Part shown: positions 23,067 through 36,600 of the stretch, piece after piece
Layout: every line of letters starts with the position of its first letter
Numbering within the stretch: the first letter of the stretch is position 1
Assembly: GCA_946406115.1 (NCBI GenBank)
Contig: OX291547.1
Span: 8,809,001-8,873,000 of the forward strand
DNA from: Apoda limacodes
Lineage: Eukaryota > Arthropoda > Insecta > Lepidoptera > Limacodidae
Direction: 5' to 3'
DNA: 64,000 nt
Notes under the pieces: generated by a model
Seen by the model: the letters and a program-made list of their open reading frames with translations, nothing else
Told to the model about the DNA's origin: nothing
Databases searched by the model: none
Program-made: the position numbers and the translations under genes

Positions 23067-23246
23067 TTACCATTTTAATTTCCCAATCTTAACATCACCG
23101 CTGTTGTTTACTACAAAGAGAATGGTCCCTTCCATGGTTCTCCTTCCTGCGCTGTCAGTAATGTAGCGGGTGTGGTTGACATATGCATTTACACTGAAGT
23201 TTTGATCAAATCCGGGATTGTAGTTCTTCACTATGGAGAAAGCTGA
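23067..23246 (-). CDS. Gene 2 terminal exon (59 residues and stop)
   Basis: Acceptor CTTAAAGTTTCAG, then an open phase-0 frame starting SAFSIVKNYNPGFDQNFSV and ending VNNSGDVKIGKLKW with TAA at 23069-23067. One N-x-T sequon (NHT). The end aligns with the gene 3 terminal exon: Y-x(3)-[ND]-x-x-G-[RK] ... G ... [VI][VI]N[ND]xG[DK][VI] ... K-x-[KR]-W-stop. No good polyadenylation signal was seen just downstream. Confidence 0.83.
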   Translation of the reverse strand, partial: SAFSIVKNYNPGFDQNFSVNAYVNHTRYITDSAGRRTMEGTILFVVNNSGDVKIGKLKW

Positions 23247-24648
23247 CTGAAACTTTAAGAAAGAAGCATTTTTACTTAAACCTAATACAAATAGGACCTA
23301 AGATAAATAGGACAGTGGCCACAGACTAACTAGATTTTATGAACTTTTAATTTGATTGCTTTTTTCCCGCATCTATTACGCCGTCAAATACACCTTCAGG
23401 TTTCTTGCAATATAATTGAATATCTACTAACACTATTTAATTTTTTACTTTCGCTTTAACAACCCTAATATACAATCAATTTACATACATATAAATAATC
23501 TTTCTTCGTTTATGCGACTTCATGAAGGTTAAGAGTCTTCGAAGAAAATATATCACATAGATGAATACTACTTTAATCATACTTTATTTTACTCCTACCA
23601 CGTCCACTGTACTTAACCTTGGATGCGACAAACGTTGTGGGGACCAGGCAAGAATTGAGATGAGACTAATAGTACAGAATAGTTCTCATATTAGCTTGAA
23701 TATTGTATTCCTAATACCTGATCTATTCATCTATTTTTATTAAGTAGGTAAGGTGATATTAGTCAGGCAAATATTATTGCTAATCAGTTGAAAGCTACCG
23801 CTTGTTTGAAAGTGATGATGATGACCACGGCTACTTTCTACCATCTCACCGCTCGCCATCGGCAAGGAATTCATTTTCACACTTTAGAACCGAAATGGTG
23901 GCGTACAGTGCGGTTTCATAGAAACTTCCTCGCTAGGGTTGTCGAGCTCCCTGCCAAGGTTTTCTCTAAGGACTATATTATGGGGTTCTTCAAAATAGAG
24001 GTAATTATATTTTTGAAGGGTCGGCAAATGCGCAAGTGGTGTTGCAAGCGTCCATAAGCTACGGCTGATATGGAAACTAATGTAAGCAGCTTATTCCCAA
24101 CTGCCCAGTAAAGATAAAATAACATATGTATAGTCCTCAATTTCAAACCTGAAAAAATACACGTGAATTTTGAGCTGGGTGCTATTCAGGCAAAGTAAAT
24201 TTTCTCGGAGCCAAAATCGTGGGCTATTTTTTCCAATACAAAATGCTTGTTGCGTAAAGCTAATGAATTAGGCAGGCACTAATACTATTGAGGGCCGCCA
24301 AAATGTCAGAATCAGTGCAGCTTTGGCATTTCTGCCAACTATGTATATCGCAGAAGGGTGGTATTCTCAAAAAATCGGCAATGATTTCTAGTTATAAACG
24401 ATTTTTGATTCATACGTCTTAAATGTTTGGATAGGTACCTACGTCGAATGTCTCAGCTGCTACGAAGAGCAACCGAATCAATAAGAAAATGGTCGAAAAC
24501 CTCATATTTATTTTTTTAAAAGCGTCATTAGGCAAGAAGCGATACATGTAGACTTCAAAATAAGGCAGTGTTCATGTTCATATATGTCAAGGAACGTAAC
24601 AGGAAAAACCGTCACTAAAATTAGATGAGCGTATCAAGTATTCAAAAA

Positions 24649-24679
<31 letters not shown>

Positions 24680-27600
24680 CAAACGTATTATTGTTAAAAA
24701 GTAAGACGTAGGTATTCAATTAAGATAATAATTTCAGTGGTGTGCAAGTATTTTTTTTTCATTCATTTTAGCATTATGACAAAGATATTTTTGATACTTG
24801 ATGATAAGACTACTGGAAACGCACTAGAATTTTTTTTAATAGATCTGTCAGTAATGAGCTAGTATATTTCATTTTGTATTAGTGAGTGCAGTAATTGTAC
24901 TACGTTTATTTGTGTAGCATTTATCACATCCTATAATAAATAGTTTTATTGTTATGCTAATTTTTGTGCTTGGTTTTAAATTCGGTGTTTTCATTTCGGT
25001 TGATTCGGTGGACTAAACTGTCAATCTAAATAATAAGAAACTTACCGAAATGATAAAAAATTTCATATCGGTGCATTTTTATCATTTTTGAGCTTATTTC
25101 TTTCATTCCGGTGCATAGTTTTATCATTTCAGTTGATTATTTTTTCATTTCGGTGAAAATCTAGATCAGCAAGTGAGTTTTTAAAATATTTAAAAATATT
25201 TTCCAATGTTGAATAGTAATTTTTAAACTAAGCTCAGATTTTAGTCCTTTGGAAAAATGTGTTTTTTTGTAATTTTTTCTTTTATTTTACTCATTTTATT
25301 GTAGTTTTTTTTGTGGAATACCTAAAATTTGGCAGAACAAAGGTAAGACAGTAGCAGTTTAGGTAAGGTGTTTTATTGAAGTAAGGATATGCTCAGTAGA
25401 AAATAATATAGGCCTGACTGTATGCGGTATCGGTGGATTTTAATTTCGGTGGACAGATTCTTTCATTTCGGTAGCTAGTTATTTAATTTCGGTGAAAGAC
25501 TGTCTCATTTCGGTGACATTAAATTTTTAAACACTTATATCTTATAAGTTTATTAAGATATTTTAATGTCATTAAAAACTAGTATCAATAAAGTCAAGAA
25601 GAATAATAGAAGAAGTATAATAAACCACAGTTAAAAGTTTGAAAAATCTTAAAAACAAAAAGTCCACCGAAATGAAAAAATAAAAGACTTTTTGAAATTC
25701 ACCCAGTAGTCTTATTCAATTTGGAACGTATCTCGACGTTCCTTATTTTGTGTTTTATAATATTCATTATGAACCTAAAAGCGGTGCGATAAGATCCACT
25801 ATGTAAGCAAGTTTGTTGGATATAATTTACTGATACGTTTGGCAACTTACCTCATCTGGAATAGAGACGTGTTTCGGATCCTGTAAACATAAAAATGAAT
25901 TAGGAGAGACTTCGACGGAAAATGTTTTTATTTGAATAGGATCAATAACCAGCAAACGACCAGTATACTGATAGCCACTCATTCTCCTGAAACAAAAACA
26001 TTTGAATAAGCCTGATCATATTCAATTTACAGAATTCTTATAATAATCCATACTAATATAATAAATGCGAAACGCTCCATCCATACTAATATAATAAATT
26101 CACGCTTTAACCATTAAACCGATTTAGATGAAAAGCCACTGCCCAAAAATGTATGGACAGGGGATGTATTGTTTTTCCTTCGCCAGAAATAAAATCTAGG
26201 TAATAATTAGAGGACTATATAAAAAGTCTATATACAAAAAAAATTGCTCTCTAACCTGTAACCACAGTATAACGGGCTGAATTGTTGCTATTATTTTTTT
26301 TATTTTGACAAACTAGCTTTTTCTCGTAATTTGTTCTCGTGGACTTTATTAATATACCCTTTGTCTATCCTCGGATGGTAATCTATCTTTATTCTAAGTT
26401 TCATCAAAATCAGTTCAGTGTTAGCCGTAACAACGTCGGAACGACAAACAGATGGGACATAGGAATAGAAATAGTAAGACCATAGTATTTTCACGCTTTT
26501 TAAGAACGTGAGAGAGAAAGAGAGAGAGAACGTTAGAGAGGAAAAGTAAAAGCCACACTGATAATTAAGCCATTTACGTAATGGGGTGGAATATGGGACG
26601 GGAGAGCAAATTCTATATAACTCCCCTTTCTGACTTCCGGACACCTGATTTCTTTTCGCCAAAAGCCCTTTGATATAAGGACTATGTAGGAAGTAACCCG
26701 TAACCCTACCACAGTATGACGGGCTGAATAGTTGCTATTATTTTTTTACAGGCATTACTTTACTTTGAAAAGACAACCTTTTCCCCATAACTTATTTTAC
26801 ATTGACTTATTTATATACCCTATGTCTATACTCCGATGCTAGTTAATCCCTGTCAAGTTTCATCAAAATTAATTCAGTGATTTAGCCGTAAGAACGTAAC
26901 CGATAACAAGCAAGGAAGATGGGATAGAAAGATTAAGTGCTTCGTATTTTTACATTTATTAAGTATGTCGGCTCTGTAGGTGATGAATTGAGTGTTAAAT
27001 GGAGGGGCGTGGGTTCGATACATTTATGTGATGAACATTTGTGTTTATCTTAACACTGGACATCTTCCATGTATAATATGTATGTATTCTCAAAAAAACT
27101 TAATTATATATGTGTATCTATTTCTTCCGTCTGGCTTATCCGTTTTGCTTAGTTTGGGACCAAATGACACTGTGTGTAATTTCCTAAAATATTTATATAT
27201 TAGGTATGTGTGACGTAGGTTGCTATTGAGTGGCCTACTAAGCCGGTATTGCTGACATATTTTATTTTTTTGTACTCAGTACTCAAAAGGTTCCGTGGAA
27301 ATAACTGTAACCGAGCTTAAACGAACTGTAGCTTGCTATAGCAAACTTCATTAGTATAATTAAGGAGTTGACGTAGAAAATATAGCCCGCTGGCAAAATT
27401 TAGTATCAATATAAAGGCGGCTTCGTGACTCAGTGGGTATTAAATGACTTGTCTGCCTGGTACCTTGGTAATCGGACACTTAGTCTTTTATTAAATACTA
27501 GCTCCTTCCCGCGGTTTCACCCGCCCTAAATTTGGTTATCGGTGTAGGATTTCAACGGCAACTCCTCAATTATAAAAAAAAACGACTCATAGTTTTGACG

Positions 27601-30600
27601 TTTTTAAGTAGCCTATGTCCTTCCCCTTCAAACTATCTCCATCCCAAATTTCATCTTAATTAGTAGAGCACTTTTAGCGTGAAGATGTTATAGTCACACA
27701 AACAGATAGACAGAGTTACTTTGTCATTATAACATTAGTATGGATCTGTTCCTACTCAATCTTAACATAGTTCGTTAAAAACTGAGCAAAACCTAAATTA
27801 TTCGGTCCCAGGTTTCATTTTACCACTGAATCTGAACTAATCTGAAGTTGGTAATTTTGGACCTTTGGGGCAGATGTATGTTCTTATGGGACATATGTAT
27901 ATTGAGCTACCTTTAAATAACAGTGTATCAGAAACGGTGTTGGGCTCCCCACTTGCATAATTTAACAATTATATTTTAGTAGGCATGAAATTGGTGAATT
28001 TATTTATATATTGAATTAATTATAAAATATAAACATACCTCAAGTGTAAGTGTAAATGTAACTGGTTCCTGTAAGAAAGGAAATTGTTAAAAAAGATTAA
28101 TAAAAGAAAAATATGACATGCAGAACTTTAAGACAATACTAAGGACATCTTATTTATCGAAATATGATAAGTAACTAGTTAAGTATCTACACTAAAACAT
28201 ATGAACATCGGTTATATTTCGCTTTATTTACCTAAAGATCTTATTACTACATTACTTACATTTCTTTGAGTGCAGAATTATCAAAATAGAATTTCCGAAA
28301 TCTTCGAATAAGTAACTTTCATTTGATATCGAAATCGATAATTTTTGACGTTGCGTTGCGTGCAGCGTTCATTTTAAACATATGCTACTCACATGCCTAC
28401 AGCAGGGGCAACTTAGCGCCAAAAGTAAAACATTCATGTCATTCATACAGTCAGTCATCGCCATTTATTAATCTGACAACGTCGAGACAGTGATGGCGCC
28501 GCGAAACAAAATTTGACTGGCTGGACAGCGCCAGACTTGCCATATGTGACGATATAGGGTGGTCTCAGTCTCGCCTAGATATTTCATTGGCCAATTGAAT
28601 AAAATTATTGTTTAGGGTGCTAGGGCGCACGGCAGCTGGGGCAATCTAGGTTAAGAGGCTTCTGTACACGCACATACCTGCCGTTCAATGTGAGAGTGAA
28701 CGTATCGCGGAACAGATATAAGGGCGTTTTGTGACAAGCATTATACGCATTGAATGCGCTCAATGCTGTCTATGCGCACATTCGATCGTTCTGTCTACCA
28801 AAAATGAATGCGCTATGACGACACTTCTGGACCGCATTCAACGCATTGGCTGCATATGCTTGGGAGGCAGAGTAGTTGATGCCCTGTCAAATAGTGAACA
28901 TCCATATTGTTTGTTTACATTTGGTGTACAGAACGATTTCAATGCCTATGCAATGTCATAGCTCACAATGCCGTCAACAGAACGCACCTGCTATCAAAAT
29001 ACCAAATAATTGGTATAGCTTTGGCTGTTTCCATGGAGCTACCACAAAAAAAGGAGAAAGGAAATACCGGGTAAGGAAGTGGTTAAACAAACGCCACATG
29101 ATTTTAATAAAGAAGATTGGTTTAGCTGTTTATACATTTAGCCATAGAAAGTAAACTATCGTTATTCCTGCAATAAATTTGAATTCAGAATACAAACTAT
29201 CTTTGGCTGTTTTGGCGTGAAAGAGTAGCAAACATACTAACTCACACACACACTAAAAAACTTTTAGTTGTTAAATTACGAGACAACTACTCTAATTTTT
29301 TTCTTTTTTCTCTAATTTAATTTCAGTACGTCATTGCATTATATAATAAGTAATAGAGCCCCGCAGTATCAAAATAAGTAATAGTGCCGCACAGTATAAA
29401 ATAAGTAATAGTGCCCCGCAGTATCAAATAAGTGATAGTACTCCCGCGGTCCAGCTAAGTGGATATGGCCTAAGACTCCTTCTTCTAGGAGAGGTCTGTG
29501 TCTGTAGGGCGTATAACGACTATGGCTAAAAAAATGTTAAAACTTACCTTAATTGAAGATGTAAAGTTCTTAAGACTCTGTAAGAAATAAATCAACAGTT
29601 ACTATTTTAAAATATAAACCGTCCGTCCGTCTGTCTTTACTTTTTGTTTATAACAAATCAGAAAACAATCACGGTAATAGGGCATTATAAATACTTGCAT
29701 CTTTGGGTACTAGTAATAGTTCTTATTTTATGGAACCCTAGCTTAATGCATTTATGACATGCACCTGGCCGGATTTTACTAAGAATATGTTAATCTATAT
29801 TTTTATGACATTTGAAACCAGAAAGGGTATCGTAAAATTCATTTTCTAAGGAGGTAAACTAGAAGTTTAATCCGTCAGTTTCGAAGTCTAATAATAAAAT
29901 TCATGAAAGTTGGTATTCCCTTTGGTTCAAATTATAAAAGACATGTTTCGTGTTGTTGACGTGTTTTACTCGTACTTTGAGTAGGTATCCAATTATTTTT
30001 GCAAATCAAACGATGAAAAATAGTAGGTACAAACATATTTCATTTTTCATAAACAAGAAGGTCGTGTATCAGTATTTTTAAAAAATATCTCCTAAGCGGG
30101 TGAAATAGGTTAAAAATATTCGCGTGGGTGGTGTTTTCAACATCAAACACCTGTTGCTAATGACAGGTAAATGATATTAATAGTTAAATTAAGATAAAAA
30201 TAGTTATAATAAATTTAAATTAACTATTTGTTATTTTTTTTTTATAAAGCCTAGCAAACGCTAGGTTTAATTTGTGAAAATGGATGCAAGAATTAATCTA
30301 TCTTTATAAAATAATATAAAGATTGTTTCACCGTTTGAATTTAGAATCAGACGTCGGTATTCTTACCTTAAGTAATTTATCTGGTATCTCTATATTAGCA
30401 GATAAACCAGATATTTGTAAACCATCAAGTAACTGTACATCATTTGCTGTCTGAAACAAAAACATTGTTTTCTGAATATGAAATGTAAACAGGCAACGAA
30501 AGGTGTATTGAGTGTTATAACCACCTCAATTTAACCTGACCTATGGATTCGCTCAATGCGTACTCTTTCTAACGATAACACTAGATATCGAGAATCATAC

Positions 30601-33600
30601 AAGCTCTTACTGAAACTCCTGCTGACCACTTTCGGTTCATCGGTCTTGTCTCGGATTTTGTCTAACTCGTCCGGACTCTAGTACCATACACACAATTCAC
30701 CAACTCTCTTGGAGTCGTGCTTATTAGAATACTGACTACGTCTACGAAAAACTGATGATAACTTGGCCTATATCTGTTTATAATCAAGTTTAAAGCAGTT
30801 TTTTTTTTTTTTTTTTTGCCATCTTTGCCTTATTTTCAACTATAAACGACAAAGATTTGCAAGGGGGGGTTCAGCCGGTTAAGCAGACAATGTTTTCTCT
30901 AGACTTTCAGAAATCGAGTGAACTTAATGGCATACCACTACCCACCAGTTAAGTTTTATAACAACGTGCCTTCTCCTGCTTTCATACCACACAAGCAAAA
31001 CACAAGAAGCGTTTTTGTTTTTTGATTTTTTGACAAAATGTTTCAGTACAGTCAGGCATGAGTTTTTAAATACATCACCATTATATCACGACGGGCTGTT
31101 ACAATTGTCGACGATCCTAAACTCACTTGACGTACCGAACCCTTAAGTCTGAGAAGAGACTTTCCTCCCTGTGTGTGTTTTACTGACAATGGGATGTGTT
31201 CTGAGGAATTGTTCGAAATAATGCCCACGACTACTCATATTTTTTTTAATTTATATTATTCTTCAGAACATAACCCTTGTACAAGCGGTAAACACACTGA
31301 GAGCCAGAAAAGTCTAAGTCCAGTGCAAGGATGATTTTGTCTTGAAAGTGGTATTGAACAGGGTGGTTAGTTTGCATCGCCCATAGTATGTATGGGTCAT
31401 TACTCAAAAGCCAAATTAGATTATTATTAGGTCTAGAGCTTTTATCAAGGGCCTTTTCGTGGACCTCTCCAACTTTCAAGTTCTTTTACTGTAATGGAAC
31501 CACGAAGCTTCGGGTGTAGAAGTACTTAAATTAACTTACATTACTAAGCTAGGGTTTACAGTTTTGAGATTGCATCTTTTCATTGTGTACCATTTGGCGT
31601 GACATCTTCAAAATTATAGTGCAGTTTACCTACTAACCCTTTCATTTACCACTACATGGATTAAGTAAAAGGTCAAAGTCTGCAGTTTGTGTAATATAAG
31701 ACTGGTTTCAAACTTTTTGTCTTGATCATATTGGTTACTTAAGATATCTATTGCAATCTTAAATATCGTTACTCTTTCGCTCATTGATTTACTCCTATTT
31801 TTTTCATTGAAAGTATCCTAATTTATTGTTATTTAATTCTTTTTAGCCACTTGTTTGTATGTTTATAATTATTTTTTTTATTTAGTTTGTAGGTAATTTT
31901 ATTAATTCAATATATTAATTTAATTTGTTTTTAGTTTCTTTATAGATTTTGCTTATAAATAGAAGTTTTGTTTGCAGAATATTTTTTTTTTGTATTTTGT
32001 AGTAGTGTAGTAATTGTAGAGTTATATTTTAAATAGACTTCTACTTTGTGCGAACCAGGTCTGTAACTGTGTATACAAGGTAAGTTCTGAAGTTTCTCTA
32101 GGGTTAGAAGATATTTTTTTCTTGTGTCTATATATATTAGCAATATGTCATTGCACAAATTGTAAATAGTAGTAATAAATCAAAAATTTTGGCGAAACGC
32201 CATCTTCAATGTCCTATAAAACGGATGTTTTGATAAAGCCTTCAGATAAGATTCAAATACACTGTGAGTCGTTTCTTGCTTATACTTACTGATTTACCAC
32301 AAGTCTTTGCTGTATAATTAAATCACAGCGAAAATTAGGTAGTCATCGAAACTCATAATGTCAATTTTCTAATAAACATAATAAGCGAGAACCCTGCCCT
32401 AGCATAGATTTCCCGCCACATATCCGTTGTTTTTATAATTAGTTTTTAGTTTTTTTTTATATACCACTAAGGAATCAAACAAGCACACGGCCCGCCTGAT
32501 GGTAAGCGGTCACCGTGGCCTATGTAAATAATTAGTATAACTCTCTTTATTCTAGACAAAATAATATTAGGTTTTTTAGTACATAATTTAGTGTTTTAAA
32601 ATAATAGGTATTTAAAGACATGTACGTTATGTGTGAAATTTCATAGGTTGTAACGGATGTTTGTTAGCTTACCTCAAATGATTTTTCAGGTATATTTACA
32701 TCAGCACGTAAACCAGGTATTGGTAAATCATCAGGTAACTGTAAATAAGTTTGTGTCTGAAACAAAAATATTGTTTTCTTAATACAAAATATAATCAAGG
32801 CCAAGAAAGGTGTATTTATATATGATAAAATCAAAGTGAGGTTAAGCCAAGTCAAACTTAAGTTATTTATTAGTTAAAAATAGCTCACACTTATCACCCC
32901 AGATGACGCTGGCATTAAATAAGAACGCTGTCGCGTTTTACAGGTTTTTTTTGTTTCGTAGGTTGGTAATAAAACTACCCTAAGCAGACCACCTATCAAC
33001 TGTTTACTTTCGGATATTTACGAAAGTTATTTTCGACCAGGCGTAGTGTAAATATTTACACTTTTTAATCATCAATACAATACTTTGTAAATCAACTAAT
33101 ATGATTAATGAGAGGAGGTTTTTTATATTTACTAACTTTTTAATTTGTATTTGTTTATTTAAGGGTAATAACTTAATATTAGTATTTTAGTTATCTTTTT
33201 GTCACTATAATGTTTAGCGCAAAATGTAATTAAGTACTTTTACGATGTAATAATAAAACAAGTATAAATTTTATTATTGATTTTTTTATCCTAGTAATAT
33301 GGGGCTAGGAATAAAAATGTGGTTAGTGCTAGCAACGCAGCAAAATCGAGACCTTACCGGTGGTTGCGCTTCGACCTCTGATTGTATGGGAGCTCCCTGA
33401 AAAGAAAAAAATATATAATTTATGTACGCCATTAACAAATGTTAAATATTCGTATTCAGTCAGTCTAACTTAATACACCTTGTTAATAATAATGTCAATA
33501 AACAATCAAATAAATTCTGAGGCTGGAATGAAGTTAACGTATTGAAAAACAACATTCAAGTCAAGTTTTAAGTTTTGTCTACTTAAGTTCCCGCAGACAT

Positions 33601-36600
33601 AACTATAAAGGAATTCTAAGTCGAAAAACCATTAATGTAGCTTGCTATGGCAAACTTCCTTACTATCATCATGAAATTGCCGTAAGAATCCCACTTTGAT
33701 GGGGAAAAAATTTGACGCGGGCGGAACCGCGGGTAAAAACTCTTGTAAAATATTTTTTTTTCAGTCGCTCAAAACCTTTTTTAATGTTTTTCTTAACCTG
33801 CAAGGGTCAAAATATATGTTATAAATAGCCGTATTTTTTGACGACGTTTATGTAAGTGCTAACGCACTATAAAGCAGTTTGATTTTTTTTTACAGCTCAG
33901 AGATAGAGATATGGAGAATTAATATTAAATACTTAGGATATTACGGCCATTGTGGAGACATATCGGGGAGACCTACGTCCAGCAGTGGAAGTATTCCGGC
34001 TGTAAAGAAGACTTAATCATACTCTTTATTCATAAATTCAAATTTACAAGTAAATTTTTATACATTAAATATACTAAATTGGTACAATTAAATTAATATG
34101 GATATTTATTTTATTACAAGTTAAAATATATTAATTCATTATGAGTTATTACAAATGTTTAATGTCAAAAATTTATTTATGTCATAAAAAGCGTGTTCAG
34201 TCAAAAATAATTTAAGTTTTTTTTTTCAAAAATTTTGTTCTTATTAACTGTAATTTCATTGGGGAAACACCATCAATATATATTGGTTTTGGTGGACGGC
34301 TGCCCAAGTTGAAAAAAAGTATTTGTGTCTTTTTTAAATTTAGCACTGGGCCGTTTGTTTGCTAAACACGATTGGTCAGGATATTATTTGATATTAATTT
34401 TTTCATATATATATATTAACGCACCGTGTGATTTCAACAACAATGTGTTCCTCGGAAATGAAGCTTTACAGAGAGACAGACAAACAATTAAATTGTAAGA
34501 GTTCTTATTTTTCTTTTCGAAATTCGTAACCCTAAAATTCTTTAGTAAATTATTTTAATATGAATCTTAAGGTTCAGCCAGTGCACGATTTGTTGGCATG
34601 CTTTTTCGACATCTTCAACAATCATTTTTGATTACTTCTATTTATTGTATTCAAACATACAGAGTTAAGTGGAATATCTGCTACGCTTGAATAGTTGTGC
34701 TTGTTTTGGGCCATCTGGCCTTCTTACATAATCTCTCAACATACCAGATAGTTTGAAAAATTGGTATAATGGATGCAGTTGCGAGAGACCTACGGACTAG
34801 CGCTCTTTGTACAAGCGAGTCCATGGCATCCTAATTCATCTCTAGCTTTATGACAAACAAATAAAATGTGAGTGATAATTTTAATACCAAGGTGTAAAGA
34901 TGGAAAAAAAATCGTAACGAATTATCATCAATAAGTGTTCTTAAGTTAGTAGACGGAAGAGCGTGCAGCCAATGTTCCGATGCTTTTATATTATAATGTA
35001 TTCTTTATTTTATATTTAGAATTTCAAATATATTCATAGTATAGAAGGTAACAATATTATATTACATTTATGTAATTAATCACAGGCTCTGTAACAATTT
35101 ACGCAATATTTTGACTGAACTTTAAAATCTACATGCTCCTAAAAAATTGATTTGAATCAAATATTATCCCGTACCTTAGCACACACATAAAATTAAAGGT
35201 TTTGAAAAGAAACGTAATCGAGCCAAAGATAAATAATGCAGAAAAATACAAACACTTGAGAAATCGCTGCAAAAGGTTGTACAGAGATGCAAAACGTCGC
35301 CATAGTAATGTCGAAAACGGTGATCCAGGCAAAATCTTGAAATTTCTGAAGTCATTAGGGGTTGGTAAAACTCAACAATCATCTTTTTCAAATAACATCG
35401 ATATTGAACGTCTTAATCAACGCTTCACCGCTGGTACGGTCATTGATCCCAGCAAAAAGGCACAAATCTTACAATACACCCAACTCCTGACTTTTCTTCT
35501 TGAAGTTTCAATCAATTCACTGATAGTAATGTTAAGAAGTGTATCATGGCTATATCTTCCAATGCTTAACAGAAATCATCGACGTACACTCTCCGAACGT
35601 CTACCAGCCTAATCTTAAAGGTACCTTCGTATAACACAAACTTTTATAATCATTCGTTCAGTATAGCATTTCAGCCTTGGAACTTTATACACTAAGCTAT
35701 TAGCCGTACACAAATAATTTACTCCTTTAAGAAACAAGTTACTAATCCTGACCTTTACTTTTCACTCTGCTTGGTCTTCGATATAGTGCGATTTTTGTAT
35801 ATATTTCCTTTTTTTTGTATTTAATGTTATTATGTATGTATGTACATATTTATGTATTAGGTTATGTATGTATAATATGTGTTTTAATCTTATGTATTAT
35901 TGATATGTAGGTATATAAAACAAAATTAAATATTATACTATAAATTATTTTTATTTATATAACATTCCTCAATTTACACCACCTACTTTTTATCTATTTT
36001 TACTTTTTCTCTACCCAAAGGTTGCCTGGTAGAGATTGCTCTTCAGCAATAAGGCCGCTTATTGTGCTTTTTTGTATTATCTTATGTTATTGTTGTTTGG
36101 TGTACAATAAAGTATAATCATTCATGGAATTTAGAATTGAATGCATGCAAATCGATATTTAATTAATGTTCAATTTAATCCCTTACCATAGTCTTCTTTG
36201 CTCTGAAAAGAAAAAAATACAATTTTTTATTTATTAGATAGGTAGGTAACGTACTTAAATTCTTTTCATCAGAAATTATACCAACCCATATACCTATAAT
36301 ATGGAACTATGAATTTTTGAAAGAGGCCGAATCCCAACTATTTGATTAAAGGAAGGTCAGAATTGATCTAGATTGTAAGTTTTATACAGCGCGAGGGATA
36401 TGTAGGTAACATCAAATTCTCAAAATTATTTTTTTCTGAACCAGCGAATTAACTTATTAATTTATTTTTAAGAACTTTATATGAACACTCTATTTAGGCC
36501 ACAGAATATTGGATAGAACTGGACAAGCATTGTCAATTAAATTTTTAGCGGTTCGCTACCAAAATAGCTGAAAAAAGGCAAAATAAATAAAAGTACTAAT

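Noticed and set aside
28731..29154. Plus-strand frames of 76 and 92 codons
   Set aside because: They overlap a dispersed repeat also present at 63785 and have no recognisable domain.
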